Shown here in pieces: positions 38,689 through 45,985 of a DNA stretch of 64,000 nt (position 1 is the first letter of the stretch; each line of letters opens with the position of its first letter). The notes beneath the pieces were generated by a model. It worked only from the letters and a program-made list of their open reading frames with translations, had not been told where the DNA came from and did not search any database. Origin of the DNA: a virus; IMG/VR virus record IMGVR_UViG_3300022839_000011, positions 24,701 to 88,700 of that record, one strand, 5' to 3'. Position numbers and translations under genes: made by a program.

Positions 38689-38907
38689 TCAATGCCGAAT
38701 ATCAAGACGAAAAAACCAAGTCTTCAGGTTTTCACTATAATTCGCATGAATCTTGCTTTCATCTGTGCCACGATACTTATGAAACAAACGAAGAGCAGCA
38801 ATTTCCGAACAAAAGGCATAGATGGCACCGCCAATTTGTTCAACTTTGATAGGCTCTTGGGCAATTTCTACCCAGTCGTTTTCAACTCGCTTCATGTTCA
38901 TTTGCAT
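38689..38907 (-). CDS. Hypothetical protein (72 residues)
   Basis: 72 residues from the ATG at 38907, preferred over the one at 38931 because AGAGG lies seven bases upstream and because the promoter at 38936-38964 would leave the longer version without a leader. Sequence MKRVENDWVEIAQEPIKVEQ then FHKYRGTDESKIHANYSENL. Unknown function. Confidence 0.55.
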   Translation of the reverse strand: MQMNMKRVENDWVEIAQEPIKVEQIGGAIYAFCSEIAALRLFHKYRGTDESKIHANYSENLKTWFFRLDIRH

Positions 38908-38935
38908 GTCTTTACCTCTTTTTGACCACATTATG

Positions 38936-38964
38936 AATTTAGCTGATTTTTATACTGGTGTCAA
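38936..38964 (-). promoter_or_regulatory. Early promoter
   Basis: Minus strand TTGACA (38959-38964), 17-base spacer, TAAATT (38936-38941), overlapping the stop of the frameshifted gene upstream. Confidence 0.7.
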
Positions 38965-39216
38965 GAGTTAAATGTGCCGATTTTATATTCTTCGCCATCT
39001 TTTGAAATTTTAATCAAAACCCCACTAAACGCACTATCAGAGGAGTATCCATCCCAACCTTTAAAAGTTTCCGTATCTGGCACATTCATAAATTCAGAAA
39101 CATGATACCAAGATTTCCGATATACAAAAAACCCATCAGTCTTTTCTTCTAACCAATCGAAATTTTCAGATAAAACTTTGTCAGGAACCTCGTTTCCGTA
39201 TTTGAATTGCTTTCAT
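38961..39216 (-). pseudogene. Frameshifted small gene
   Basis: A reading frame of about 80 codons with protein-like sequence (YGNEVPDKVLSENFDWLEEK, GWDGYSSDSAFSGVLIKI) ends at 38961, but it has no start codon. The ATG at 39216 is in the wrong frame by one base. Removing one A from the AAA after the ATG restores MKQFKYGNE. Either a broken gene or a sequence error. Confidence 0.55.
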
Positions 39217-39234
39217 TTATTATCGGTGGTGACA

Positions 39235-39501
39235 TTATTCATTTTCATCATTCCATTCATATACAGCCCACACATCACCGTCTTGATATATAGTTGCACC
39301 ATCAGTAGATTCTTGTCCCTCTACGTCATCAGACCAAGCATCCCAATATTCTTCGTGTTCTGGGCCAGCCTCTAAGATACTCCAAACATCATTTTTGATA
39401 TCAGGAAACATTTCCCGATTTACTGTTTTGGCAAATACTTGTGGGCAGTAAATGCCATTTCTCGAGTCAACAAGTAACACACCACGCTTAATATCATACA
39501 T
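39235..39501 (-). CDS. Hypothetical protein (88 residues)
   Basis: 88 residues from the ATG at 39501, which has GGAGC upstream and overlaps the stop of the next gene by eight bases. Starts MYDIKRGVLLVDSRNGIYCP, then acidic (HEEYWDAWSDDVEGQESTDG). A member of the many small acidic phage proteins; no function assigned. Confidence 0.55.
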   Translation of the reverse strand: MYDIKRGVLLVDSRNGIYCPQVFAKTVNREMFPDIKNDVWSILEAGPEHEEYWDAWSDDVEGQESTDGATIYQDGDVWAVYEWNDENE

Positions 39502-39685
39502 AACCTTGCTCCAAAAGTTTTTGTAGATTTTCACCTACCATTTTAATATAATTTTTACTTGAAATGTGGGTTGGTCTATTCATGAATTTCGATTTTACTT
39601 GAATTCGTTTGGCAGACACACCAACAACTTCACAGTATCCAGAAGATTTGCCTTCAAATACCATAACAACATCACCGACTTGCAT
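39494..39685 (-). CDS. Small beta-barrel-like protein (63 residues)
   Basis: 63 residues from the ATG at 39685 (TGATG overlap with the preceding gene). MQVGDVVMVFEGKSSGYCEV has the look of an SH3/KOW-like five-strand barrel start, ending in a helix ENLQKLLEQGY. Function unknown. Confidence 0.55.
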   Translation of the reverse strand: MQVGDVVMVFEGKSSGYCEVVGVSAKRIQVKSKFMNRPTHISSKNYIKMVGENLQKLLEQGYV

Positions 39686-39792
39686 CACATTTCACCATTC
39701 AAAGCAACCCAAAGAGTTTCAGGAATTACTTGAAACCCATTCTTGGAACGATCAGCACAGTACTCTTTGTAGGATTTAAATTTAGTACACAT
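39685..39792 (-). CDS. Very small protein (35 residues)
   Basis: 35 residues, ATG at 39792. MCTKFKSYKEYCADRSKNGF then QVIPETLWVALNGEM. Stop overlaps the next gene's start (TGATG). Early promoter about 30 bases upstream (TTGACA at 39848-39853, TACAAA at 39824-39829, 18-base spacer). The coupling argues that it is translated. Confidence 0.5.
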   Translation of the reverse strand: MCTKFKSYKEYCADRSKNGFQVIPETLWVALNGEM

Positions 39793-39823
39793 ATTTTTGC
39801 CTCTTTTTTTTGATTACTCTGTT

Positions 39824-39864
39824 TTTGTACACCACCACATCAAAAATGTCAATAGTATAAATAA
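39824..39864. promoter_or_regulatory. Divergent promoter pair: early leftward, late rightward
   Basis: Minus strand: TTGACA (39848-39853) and TACAAA (39824-39829). Plus strand: TATAAATA (39857-39864), ending five bases before the ATG at 39870. Early genes leave to the left and a late unit to the right. Confidence 0.7.
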
Positions 39865-39869
39865 CATCA

Positions 39870-40150
39870 TGCACATATATATCATCGGAACCAAAGACAA
39901 ACAAAAAATAGGAATTAGTGGGGATGTATCAAAGCGTCTTTCTACGTTACAAACTGGCAACCCAGACAGTTTGAAGATACACTATACCATTGAATTGCCT
40001 AAAGATAGGGCTAGGCTAGTCGAAAAAAAAATTCACAAAGAGTATAATCACTTGAAGATAAAAGGTGAATGGTTTAACATGATCCCGACACAGGCCGCAA
40101 ACATATTGGACTTCGCTTTGATACGTTGGGCAGAAGACATTCTAATATAA
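39870..40150 (+). CDS. T5orf172 / GIY-YIG-like small nuclease domain protein
   Basis: 93 residues from the ATG at 39870, favoured because the late element ends just before it. MHIYIIGTKDKQKIGISGDV then RLSTLQTGNPDSLKIHYTIE and HKEYNHLKIKGEWFNM are the typical T5orf172 (MUG113) domain pattern, a GIY-YIG relative. It is a stand-alone domain expressed late with the probable head protein 40167-40496. It could be packaged, or a minimal homing nuclease. Confidence 0.72.
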
Positions 40151-40166
40151 CAGAGGAAAAACTTGA

Positions 40167-40496
40167 ATGAAAAAAGAACCACTAAAAACGATAATTTCAG
40201 AGATGGTAGACGTTTATCTAAACGAGTCGGCAAAATTAACAAATGGCGAATCTTTGAAAATCGGGAAAGAAGCCAAAAAAATGGCAGAAAAAATTAAAAA
40301 AGGAGGTGGATCTTTAGCCGACAGCGATGCGAGCTATCTTGAAAATTTTGCATCACTTGCATTCAATAGGGATTTGAAGATGATGACTCGCCAAATGGAT
40401 GGTGGCGAGACTGCAAACCGTGAAGATGTATTTGAAGTGGTTTCAAAAATCATTGGAAAAGATAGAGCACAACACCTATCACGCGGAAAATACTAA
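40167..40496 (+). CDS. Small probable internal head protein (plus strand late unit)
   Basis: 109 residues, AGAGGA upstream. N-terminal block LKTIISEMVDVYLNES matches the block RTIIFEMVGDYLNES of 60479-60886 and is close to IKQIIAEMIENKLEES of 42520-43131. It ends in LNE-S, a possible prohead-protease site. The rest is basic (EAKKMAEKIKKGGGSLADSD). Late promoter upstream and a terminator at 40501-40525 make a self-contained late cassette in an early region. Confidence 0.6.
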   Translation: MKKEPLKTIISEMVDVYLNESAKLTNGESLKIGKEAKKMAEKIKKGGGSLADSDASYLENFASLAFNRDLKMMTRQMDGGETANREDVFEVVSKIIGKDRAQHLSRGKY

Positions 40497-40500
40497 AGTA

Positions 40501-40525
40501 GAAGGGCGCTGATTTAGCGCCCTTC
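40501..40525. terminator. Bidirectional terminator between convergent genes
   Basis: Ten-pair stem GAAGGGCGCT/AGCGCCCTTC, loop GATTT. It overlaps the last codons of the minus-strand gene at 40514 and ends the plus-strand late unit. Confidence 0.85.
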
Positions 40526-41410
40526 ATATTTTTCAATGACCGATTTCAATTCAGAAATCATTCGGTCAACTGGTACTTCCATCTTTACAGCATCACTTAA
40601 TGAACCATAATGTGATTCAAGACATTCAAATAGCAATTTCTTGATAAACTCTTCATCTGGCCCATGTCTTAGTGTAGATGTGACATACAAACTCTCAAGA
40701 TGTTTTTCTTTTTCATCGAACCAAGACCTCAACTTTTCTTCTGACCATTCACCACTTCGAACAGCTTTCAAAATTTTTGCATTTTTTCCGATGTCTAATT
40801 CATGCTCAATAAGAATTTGCTCCGACTGTAAAACCAATCTTACAATATGATATCCAAACTTTGTACAATACTTGTGCTTTTCAATAGATGCCAGTCTTTT
40901 GGGATTTGCTGAATTTACTTTAGTGCCGATTTTGTGCAATTGTGAATATGCATATCCCCTTAGCTTTTGGTAACTTCCTTTATGCAGGAATTTTGATCTA
41001 TTATCGCGGACCATTTGGCCAATACTTGATGCAAATAACACACAGTGCTGTGGCACATGCAACACATCAATAATATTAGGGTTATTTTCCATAGCAAGCT
41101 GAAAGAACTTTACGATAGAATAAATTGAAAAATCATATTCTTTGTCTGTTTCTTTATCAATAATATGATGCTCTTGCCAAACATCGAATCTCTGTGTTTG
41201 ATTGCCAAACCCCAAAATTTCACCTTTAAGATGAGGGAAAATATTGTCTTTTGGTGGGATACAAAATCCAACAACATCCATGTCCGAATCCGCAGTTTGA
41301 ACATTATAGCTTTGGCTTCCAGCCATAACCTCATAATGAATATTTGGTGGCAACCATTTTGGTGGTGAAATTAGATTTTTGGATTTAACCATTTGCACTC
41401 TTGATGCCAT
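40514..41410 (-). CDS. Nucleotidyltransferase-fold protein
   Basis: 298 residues from the ATG at 41410 (AGAGG six bases upstream). The segment YEVMAGSQSYNVQTADSDMD contains the G-S ... D-x-D signature of the pol-beta/MNT nucleotidyltransferase superfamily. The downstream region is helical with FQLAMENNPNIIDVLHVPQH. Similar proteins occur widely in large phages, annotated only as nucleotidyltransferases; they may modify tRNA ends or proteins. Catalytic Asp pair is present, so activity is plausible. Early by location. Confidence 0.78.
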   Translation of the reverse strand: MASRVQMVKSKNLISPPKWLPPNIHYEVMAGSQSYNVQTADSDMDVVGFCIPPKDNIFPHLKGEILGFGNQTQRFDVWQEHHIIDKETDKEYDFSIYSIVKFFQLAMENNPNIIDVLHVPQHCVLFASSIGQMVRDNRSKFLHKGSYQKLRGYAYSQLHKIGTKVNSANPKRLASIEKHKYCTKFGYHIVRLVLQSEQILIEHELDIGKNAKILKAVRSGEWSEEKLRSWFDEKEKHLESLYVTSTLRHGPDEEFIKKLLFECLESHYGSLSDAVKMEVPVDRMISELKSVIEKYEGR

Positions 41411-41431
41411 TTGATGCCTCTTCAAATAAAT

Positions 41432-41467
41432 TTGTTGTCAAGGCAGTAGTTTCTGCCTTGACAACAA
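41432..41467 (-). terminator. Terminator after the 62-residue gene
   Basis: Fifteen-pair perfect stem (41432-41446 with 41453-41467), six-base loop, then AT-rich sequence on the minus strand. Confidence 0.85.
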
Positions 41468-41474
41468 TAAAAAA

Positions 41475-41663
41475 TTAAACTGTCATTTCCAACCAACCAC
41501 GCTTAGATGGGAATGCAGCGGTAAGTTTCAAAATACTATCGAAATACTCGTATGGTCCTTGGTAGTCTCGAACCTCAAGAACAGTGGCAATATTTTCGCC
41601 ACCTTCATTTTTAATGCCAGTATTCCACCAAACTGGAATCTTATCGCCAACTTTATACATCAT
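41475..41663 (-). CDS. Small hypothetical protein (62 residues)
   Basis: 62 residues. YKVGDKIPVWWNTGIKNEGG then YFDSILKLTAAFPSKRGWLE. A beta-barrel-like small protein of a kind common beside phage metallopeptidase genes. Overlaps the upstream gene by 11 bases. Function unknown. Confidence 0.55.
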   Translation of the reverse strand: MMYKVGDKIPVWWNTGIKNEGGENIATVLEVRDYQGPYEYFDSILKLTAAFPSKRGWLEMTV

Positions 41664-42057
41664 TTTTTTCCTTTAACAAAATTTGGGTTAGTTGTTCATC
41701 ATTAACACTGAAAGCAGCCTTTGTCAATAGATATTTAAATCCTTCACCAGCAAGTAATTCTGCTTGTTCTGGTGTAGCATCAAAAGAAACATTTGCGGAA
41801 CCATCTGGATTGCCGATGACAGATAAAATTTCAATGCTATTTTTAGGCTTTTCTAAGTTCAAACTTTTCACATAATCGGCATGTTCACCATCGAGCATGT
41901 AATAACCCAACACATCAACAAACGAATCCACAAGCATAAGAGCTCTTTTTGTATCATGATATAGGTAGTAAGGTTCTTCCAAAATCATAGCAATACTTTC
42001 TTTCATATTAGTAACTACCATCTCGTCAATCTGTTCTTCATCAATTTTAACCAGCAT
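41653..42057 (-). CDS. Hypothetical protein (134 residues)
   Basis: 134 residues, acidic. N-terminal helices (DEMVVTNMKESIAMILEEPY) precede a segment YYMLDGEHADYVKSL, with a C-terminal beta part where VSFDATPEQAELLAGEGFKY resembles small conserved phage proteins. Coupled on both sides by short overlaps with 41475-41663 and 42047-42451. Function unknown. Confidence 0.55.
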   Translation of the reverse strand: MLVKIDEEQIDEMVVTNMKESIAMILEEPYYLYHDTKRALMLVDSFVDVLGYYMLDGEHADYVKSLNLEKPKNSIEILSVIGNPDGSANVSFDATPEQAELLAGEGFKYLLTKAAFSVNDEQLTQILLKEKNDV

Positions 42058-42451
42058 AATAAATCTCCATCATTTCTTTTTCTAATCTAAATGCCTCTTT
42101 CTCCCAAGGCAATTCTAAGTATTCGCAGCTGTATGCAATTCCGCACCAAGTAGATGGCACCGAACCCTCGCCAACTAATAAATCACCATCTAACATCTGG
42201 CGAATATGAACCATTTCATGAAAAATAGTAGCTACTATTTCTTTAACATTTAGTTTTGGGTCTAACCAGAGTTTTACAACATCATCTTCAATATCGCAAT
42301 ATCCGCACTGAAATTCATTTAGTGTGCTGTCAAACTCTATTTCTAAATCTGTTTCAACTGGCATGGATAAAAAATCACAAGCAAATACTATTACGCTATC
42401 CAAAAGCTTATAGCTAATAGACTTTGGCATGTTTTCGACTTCGTACATCAT
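42047..42451 (-). CDS. SprT-like zinc metallopeptidase (second copy type)
   Basis: 134 residues. Zinc motif HEMVH in ATIFHEMVHIRQML, and the downstream ligand helix (LELPWEKEAFRLEKEMMEIY) parallels the RWWEKEAYEMEVV region of 38314-38679. The two proteins look like diverged paralogues with the same size. Early promoter at 42485-42513. Substrate unknown. Confidence 0.7.
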   Translation of the reverse strand: MMYEVENMPKSISYKLLDSVIVFACDFLSMPVETDLEIEFDSTLNEFQCGYCDIEDDVVKLWLDPKLNVKEIVATIFHEMVHIRQMLDGDLLVGEGSVPSTWCGIAYSCEYLELPWEKEAFRLEKEMMEIYYAG

Positions 42452-42484
42452 GTTTTGACATCACCTTATATATCTCTTACTTCA

Positions 42485-42513
42485 TTAGTACCAGAATTAC
42501 AAAGTGATGTCAA
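42485..42513 (-). promoter_or_regulatory. Early promoter
   Basis: Minus strand TTGACA (42508-42513), 17-base spacer, TACTAA (42485-42490), 34 bases before the ATG at 42451. Confidence 0.7.
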
Positions 42514-42519
42514 TAATTT

Positions 42520-43131
42520 TTAGTCGAAATCCATTTCTTTTTCCATTTTCCCAACAAATATTTTTTTGCCTCTAATACCATTGATAGTTTGGGTGGGCTC
42601 TACTTCTTCAAATGCAAACTCTCTGCCTCGAATTCTGCTAAGAAATTGCCCAGAAGCTTTCCCGAATTTGCCACTACCTACAACTTCTTTTTTGTTGTAC
42701 GATGGATATGCATCATCCCTTTTTGATGTTCCATAGAGATAAGAACCTTTTCCACCCATTGGTATAATCAAAACAGAATCTTGATCGTACTTTCGCCCCA
42801 ATGCAATAAGATCCTTTTCTAAAATACCACCATCAGAACCTTCGACTTTTTGATTGCACACAAAAAAAGATTCTTCGCCAACTTCTTTCTCATTTTCGCT
42901 ACCAAAATTTTCAATGTAACTTCCTTTTATTTTGGTTACGGAATAACCCTTGCCCATCAAATAGGTTAGCATTTCTTTGTTGGTCTGTTTGTTTTGTGCT
43001 TTTGTTTTTTTGTCACGATGACTCGTGATAGTTCCGCATGAATGATTCTGGGTCTTTTGCCAAACCCGCGAAAGTGAAGATTCTTCAAGTTTGTTTTCGA
43101 TCATCTCTGCAATAATTTGCTTAATAGACAT
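42520..43131 (-). CDS. Conserved phage protein with head-leader-like N-terminus
   Basis: 203 residues. The N-terminal block IKQIIAEMIENKLEESSLSR resembles the leaders of the two plus-strand late proteins (LKTIISEMVDVYLNES). The remainder has conserved-looking segments: HRDKKTKAQNKQTNKEMLTY, YIENFG, ESFFV, DQDSVLIIPMGGKGSYLYGT, which recall a domain seen in other large phages. It has no late promoter and lies directly upstream of... gp52 in the reverse direction, so timing is unclear. Function unknown. Confidence 0.6.
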   Translation of the reverse strand: MSIKQIIAEMIENKLEESSLSRVWQKTQNHSCGTITSHRDKKTKAQNKQTNKEMLTYLMGKGYSVTKIKGSYIENFGSENEKEVGEESFFVCNQKVEGSDGGILEKDLIALGRKYDQDSVLIIPMGGKGSYLYGTSKRDDAYPSYNKKEVVGSGKFGKASGQFLSRIRGREFAFEEVEPTQTINGIRGKKIFVGKMEKEMDFD

Positions 43132-43140
43132 TGTGTTCTC

Positions 43141-44484
43141 CTATAGTTCTTCCAAATCAGTATCAAACTGAATACTTGGGGTTGTGGTCTTCCAAAATTT
43201 CAATTCCTTTTTTGCATTGTCTTGTTCAGATTTAAGAGACTTTACCATTTCATCAGTAAGACTCATGATATTAATTCTCAAAAGCCTTTCAATGTCATCT
43301 GCCAGTGCAGTAGTATTTTGTAATATCTGTTCTGACACATCTACTTTTTTCTTGTTTTTGAATATGATGTTATTATCAATAACTTCTTTGATGAACTGCA
43401 TTTTTACATCCAACCATCGAAATTCCTCATTGTATTCCTTGACACGCAAATCAATGCGCTTTTGTAAAATTCCCAACCTATAGTCACAAAAATCTTTGAT
43501 AAGATCGCGTTCATCTGTATACTCGCGTAACTTACCATTTTGATCGATGACTGTCAAGTTCTCTGTTATTGGCTTAGTGAGCCTAAACTCTTTTTCAATT
43601 TTCGCATCATCCCAGTTTGCACTGGTGTTTTGCTTCAATTTGACTTCAAATTTAAACCCATCTTTATCACAAAGATCATCGTAACTTACAATTTCATCTG
43701 ATTCTTCTAGTTTATCTAAAATTGTAACATAACTTTCACGATCAACACCATAAGGAATTTCAGTAATCAAAAGGACTGTTTTTCCTCTTTTTTCGAACAG
43801 ACCTTTACAAAAATATCGGTTTTGTTCTTCTAAATCTTGTACTACAGTTCCATTAAATTCGGGAAATTTAATTTTCAATTTCTTGCTTATTTTGCCATTA
43901 GACAAATATTCTTTACATGCACGAATGATGTCTTTGGTTTCGCGGGGAAGAATGTTAGTAGCAAATCCAGTAGCAATTCCTTTTGTTCCATTAGAGAGAA
44001 CAAGTGGAATTACCGGAATGTAAAATGATGGTGGTTCATGCTCTGGGTCAGAATGCTCTGGTGCAATGTCAATATCTTTGATGTATTTACCAAAATTTTT
44101 ATGTAGCTTAGTATATGTGTATCTTGGTGCCGCTGCTGTTGGCACTAATCGAGTCCCAAAAGCACCACGGCCTTCCACCAAACATACATTATTATTCCAT
44201 TCTGCCGCCATTAATTGTCCAGCACCAGATGCACTTGTTTCGCCGTGCTGGTATCCATAATCTGAGATTGGCCCGCTAATGGCGGAAACTTTTTTAAATT
44301 CTGATTTGCTGTTCATAATAGAAGAATATAGGTAAAAACGCTGAACAGGTTTCATACCATCTATCATGTTTGGTATCGCTCTATTCTCTAAGGTATAAAT
44401 CGCAAAATCTTTCCATTCATTTTTTGCGATATCAGATACATTATATCTTTTCGGGGATTCTTCTTTGATAAAATCTGTTATCAT
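43141..44484 (-). CDS. 52: DNA topoisomerase II medium subunit, T4 gp52-like
   Basis: 447 residues. Breaks and reseals DNA as part of the phage type II topoisomerase. The active-site region PTAAAPRYTYTKL contains the catalytic Tyr. The N-terminal winged-helix region (RAIPNMIDGMKPVQRFYLYS) and the GETSASGAGQLMAAEWNN segment match gp52/ParC/GyrA. No C-terminal GyrA beta-pinwheel is present, as in T4. It ends in TAG. It is separated from its partner (45982-47805) by two methyltransferase genes inserted between them. Confidence 0.95.
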   Translation of the reverse strand: MITDFIKEESPKRYNVSDIAKNEWKDFAIYTLENRAIPNMIDGMKPVQRFYLYSSIMNSKSEFKKVSAISGPISDYGYQHGETSASGAGQLMAAEWNNNVCLVEGRGAFGTRLVPTAAAPRYTYTKLHKNFGKYIKDIDIAPEHSDPEHEPPSFYIPVIPLVLSNGTKGIATGFATNILPRETKDIIRACKEYLSNGKISKKLKIKFPEFNGTVVQDLEEQNRYFCKGLFEKRGKTVLLITEIPYGVDRESYVTILDKLEESDEIVSYDDLCDKDGFKFEVKLKQNTSANWDDAKIEKEFRLTKPITENLTVIDQNGKLREYTDERDLIKDFCDYRLGILQKRIDLRVKEYNEEFRWLDVKMQFIKEVIDNNIIFKNKKKVDVSEQILQNTTALADDIERLLRINIMSLTDEMVKSLKSEQDNAKKELKFWKTTTPSIQFDTDLEEL

Positions 44485-44490
44485 AACGTA

Positions 44491-45291
44491 TTACTCCATA
44501 AATTTATTTAGCGGATTTGCACCCTCGATTCGTTCTTTAGCTATCTTAAAGTATTTTTCATCAAGTTCAATACCAATAAAATTACGATTCAAGTTTTTTG
44601 CTGCAACGCCTGTCGTACCACTGCCAAGGAACGGGTCAAGCACTGTGTCGCTAGGGTTTGACCATGACAAGATGTGGTCTGTGGCGATTTGCAAGGCGAA
44701 TGGTGCGGGGTGGTTGTGCTTGTGTCTGCCTCTGCTTGTGTCTATAACCCAAACGTTGTGACGTGTCCCGAATGCTGCCACAGTTTTTCCGTTAATCGAG
44801 CCATGTAAAGAAACTGGCTCCCCGTTTGCCCCCCTTTTGTGTCCTGTAATTTTTCTACCTACACATTTATTTAATTTGTCTTTGATTATATTTACAGTTA
44901 TTGGGGAAGATTTAGAAAATACAAACATATATTCAAAAGAGTTTTCGTATCTATTTGACGGGAGTGGTATTATGTAGGGCTTGTTCCAAATCATCGTGTC
45001 GTGCAAATTAAAACCACACTCCATTGCCCAAAGCGCCTGTTTAAAACTCGTGCCGGTTTCGCAGCCCTTGATTGTTGCGTCACCTACGATCCACACCACA
45101 ACGCCACCTTGAGTAGTAACGCGATAAAGGTCTGCAATGACAGCCTTCCAGACGTGTTCGCCCCATTGGTCGTTGTTTCCGTTATACGTGCGCAGGTTGT
45201 CATAAGGTGGACTGGTCACGGTAAGATCAACCGACCCATCGGGAATGTTTTTCATCATCTCTAGACAGTCACCTTGCATCAAGTTTATCAT
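44491..45291 (-). CDS. DNA methyltransferase (TSPPY type), array 1 member 1
   Basis: 266 residues. N-terminal unit MINLMQGDCLEMMKNIPDGS leads to the catalytic motif TSPPYDN, then a variable central region, then motif I DPFLGSGTTG. TSPPY with this order is the beta class, N4-cytosine or N6-adenine. The last 41 residues (from VAAKNLNRNFIGIELDEKYF to NPLNKFME) are identical to the next gene. The central part is GC-richer than the ends. The 'ATGGAGTAA' end supplies the ribosome site for the next gene. Confidence 0.88.
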   Translation of the reverse strand: MINLMQGDCLEMMKNIPDGSVDLTVTSPPYDNLRTYNGNNDQWGEHVWKAVIADLYRVTTQGGVVVWIVGDATIKGCETGTSFKQALWAMECGFNLHDTMIWNKPYIIPLPSNRYENSFEYMFVFSKSSPITVNIIKDKLNKCVGRKITGHKRGANGEPVSLHGSINGKTVAAFGTRHNVWVIDTSRGRHKHNHPAPFALQIATDHILSWSNPSDTVLDPFLGSGTTGVAAKNLNRNFIGIELDEKYFKIAKERIEGANPLNKFME

Positions 45292-45295
45292 ATTA

Positions 45296-45985
45296 TTACT
45301 CCATAAATTTATTTAGCGGATTTGCACCCTCGATTCGTTCTTTAGCTATCTTAAAGTATTTTTCATCAAGTTCAATACCAATAAAATTACGATTCAAGTT
45401 TTTTGCTGCAACGCCTGTCGTGCCACTGCCGATGAAAGGGTCCAAAACTGTGTCTTCAGGGTTTGACGAGTTCTTAATATATAATTGCATTAAACCAACC
45501 GGCTTTTCAGTGGGGTGCAACTTACATCCAATAGGATTTTGAAACTTGTGAACAGTTTTTGAGCCCATATTTTTAATAGGAAAAGCTGCCCCCTTTCTTA
45601 AAAATAACGTATATTCGCAATTCTTCATATACCATCGGTTAGCTGTTGCATTTTGCTTTTCCCAGACCAAAAGGTTATGAACTTGAAACCCGCACATTAC
45701 AGCAGAAGCCTGTAGGTTAAAAAGGTTTTTTAAGTTTGTCATAATATAGGCGTGACTGTCGGGCTTCATTTTTTGAAAAACAATCGGCATCCAATCTGAA
45801 AATAAAATATCGTTGTGTTGAAATATCTTTCCATTATTTCCGCCAAGAGATTTTGAAAGCGATGGATTACTATTACTGCCGCCGCCAATAACCCTGTACG
45901 GCGGGTCAGTCAACACCATATCAACCGACCCATCAGGGATGGTTTTCATCATTTCAAGGCAATCACCTCGCATTAAGTTTATCAT
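45296..45985 (-). CDS. DNA methyltransferase (DPPY type), array 1 member 2
   Basis: 229 residues. Starts MINLMRGDCLEMMKTIPDGS, catalytic TDPPYRV, and ends DPFIGSGTTG plus the same 41-residue C-terminus as the preceding gene. The variable core is different (ALVC-type spacing, VWEKQNATANRWYMKNCEYT), as expected of another target specificity. Overlaps the topoisomerase large-subunit stop by four bases. DPPY suggests N6-adenine. Confidence 0.88.
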   Translation of the reverse strand: MINLMRGDCLEMMKTIPDGSVDMVLTDPPYRVIGGGSNSNPSLSKSLGGNNGKIFQHNDILFSDWMPIVFQKMKPDSHAYIMTNLKNLFNLQASAVMCGFQVHNLLVWEKQNATANRWYMKNCEYTLFLRKGAAFPIKNMGSKTVHKFQNPIGCKLHPTEKPVGLMQLYIKNSSNPEDTVLDPFIGSGTTGVAAKNLNRNFIGIELDEKYFKIAKERIEGANPLNKFME

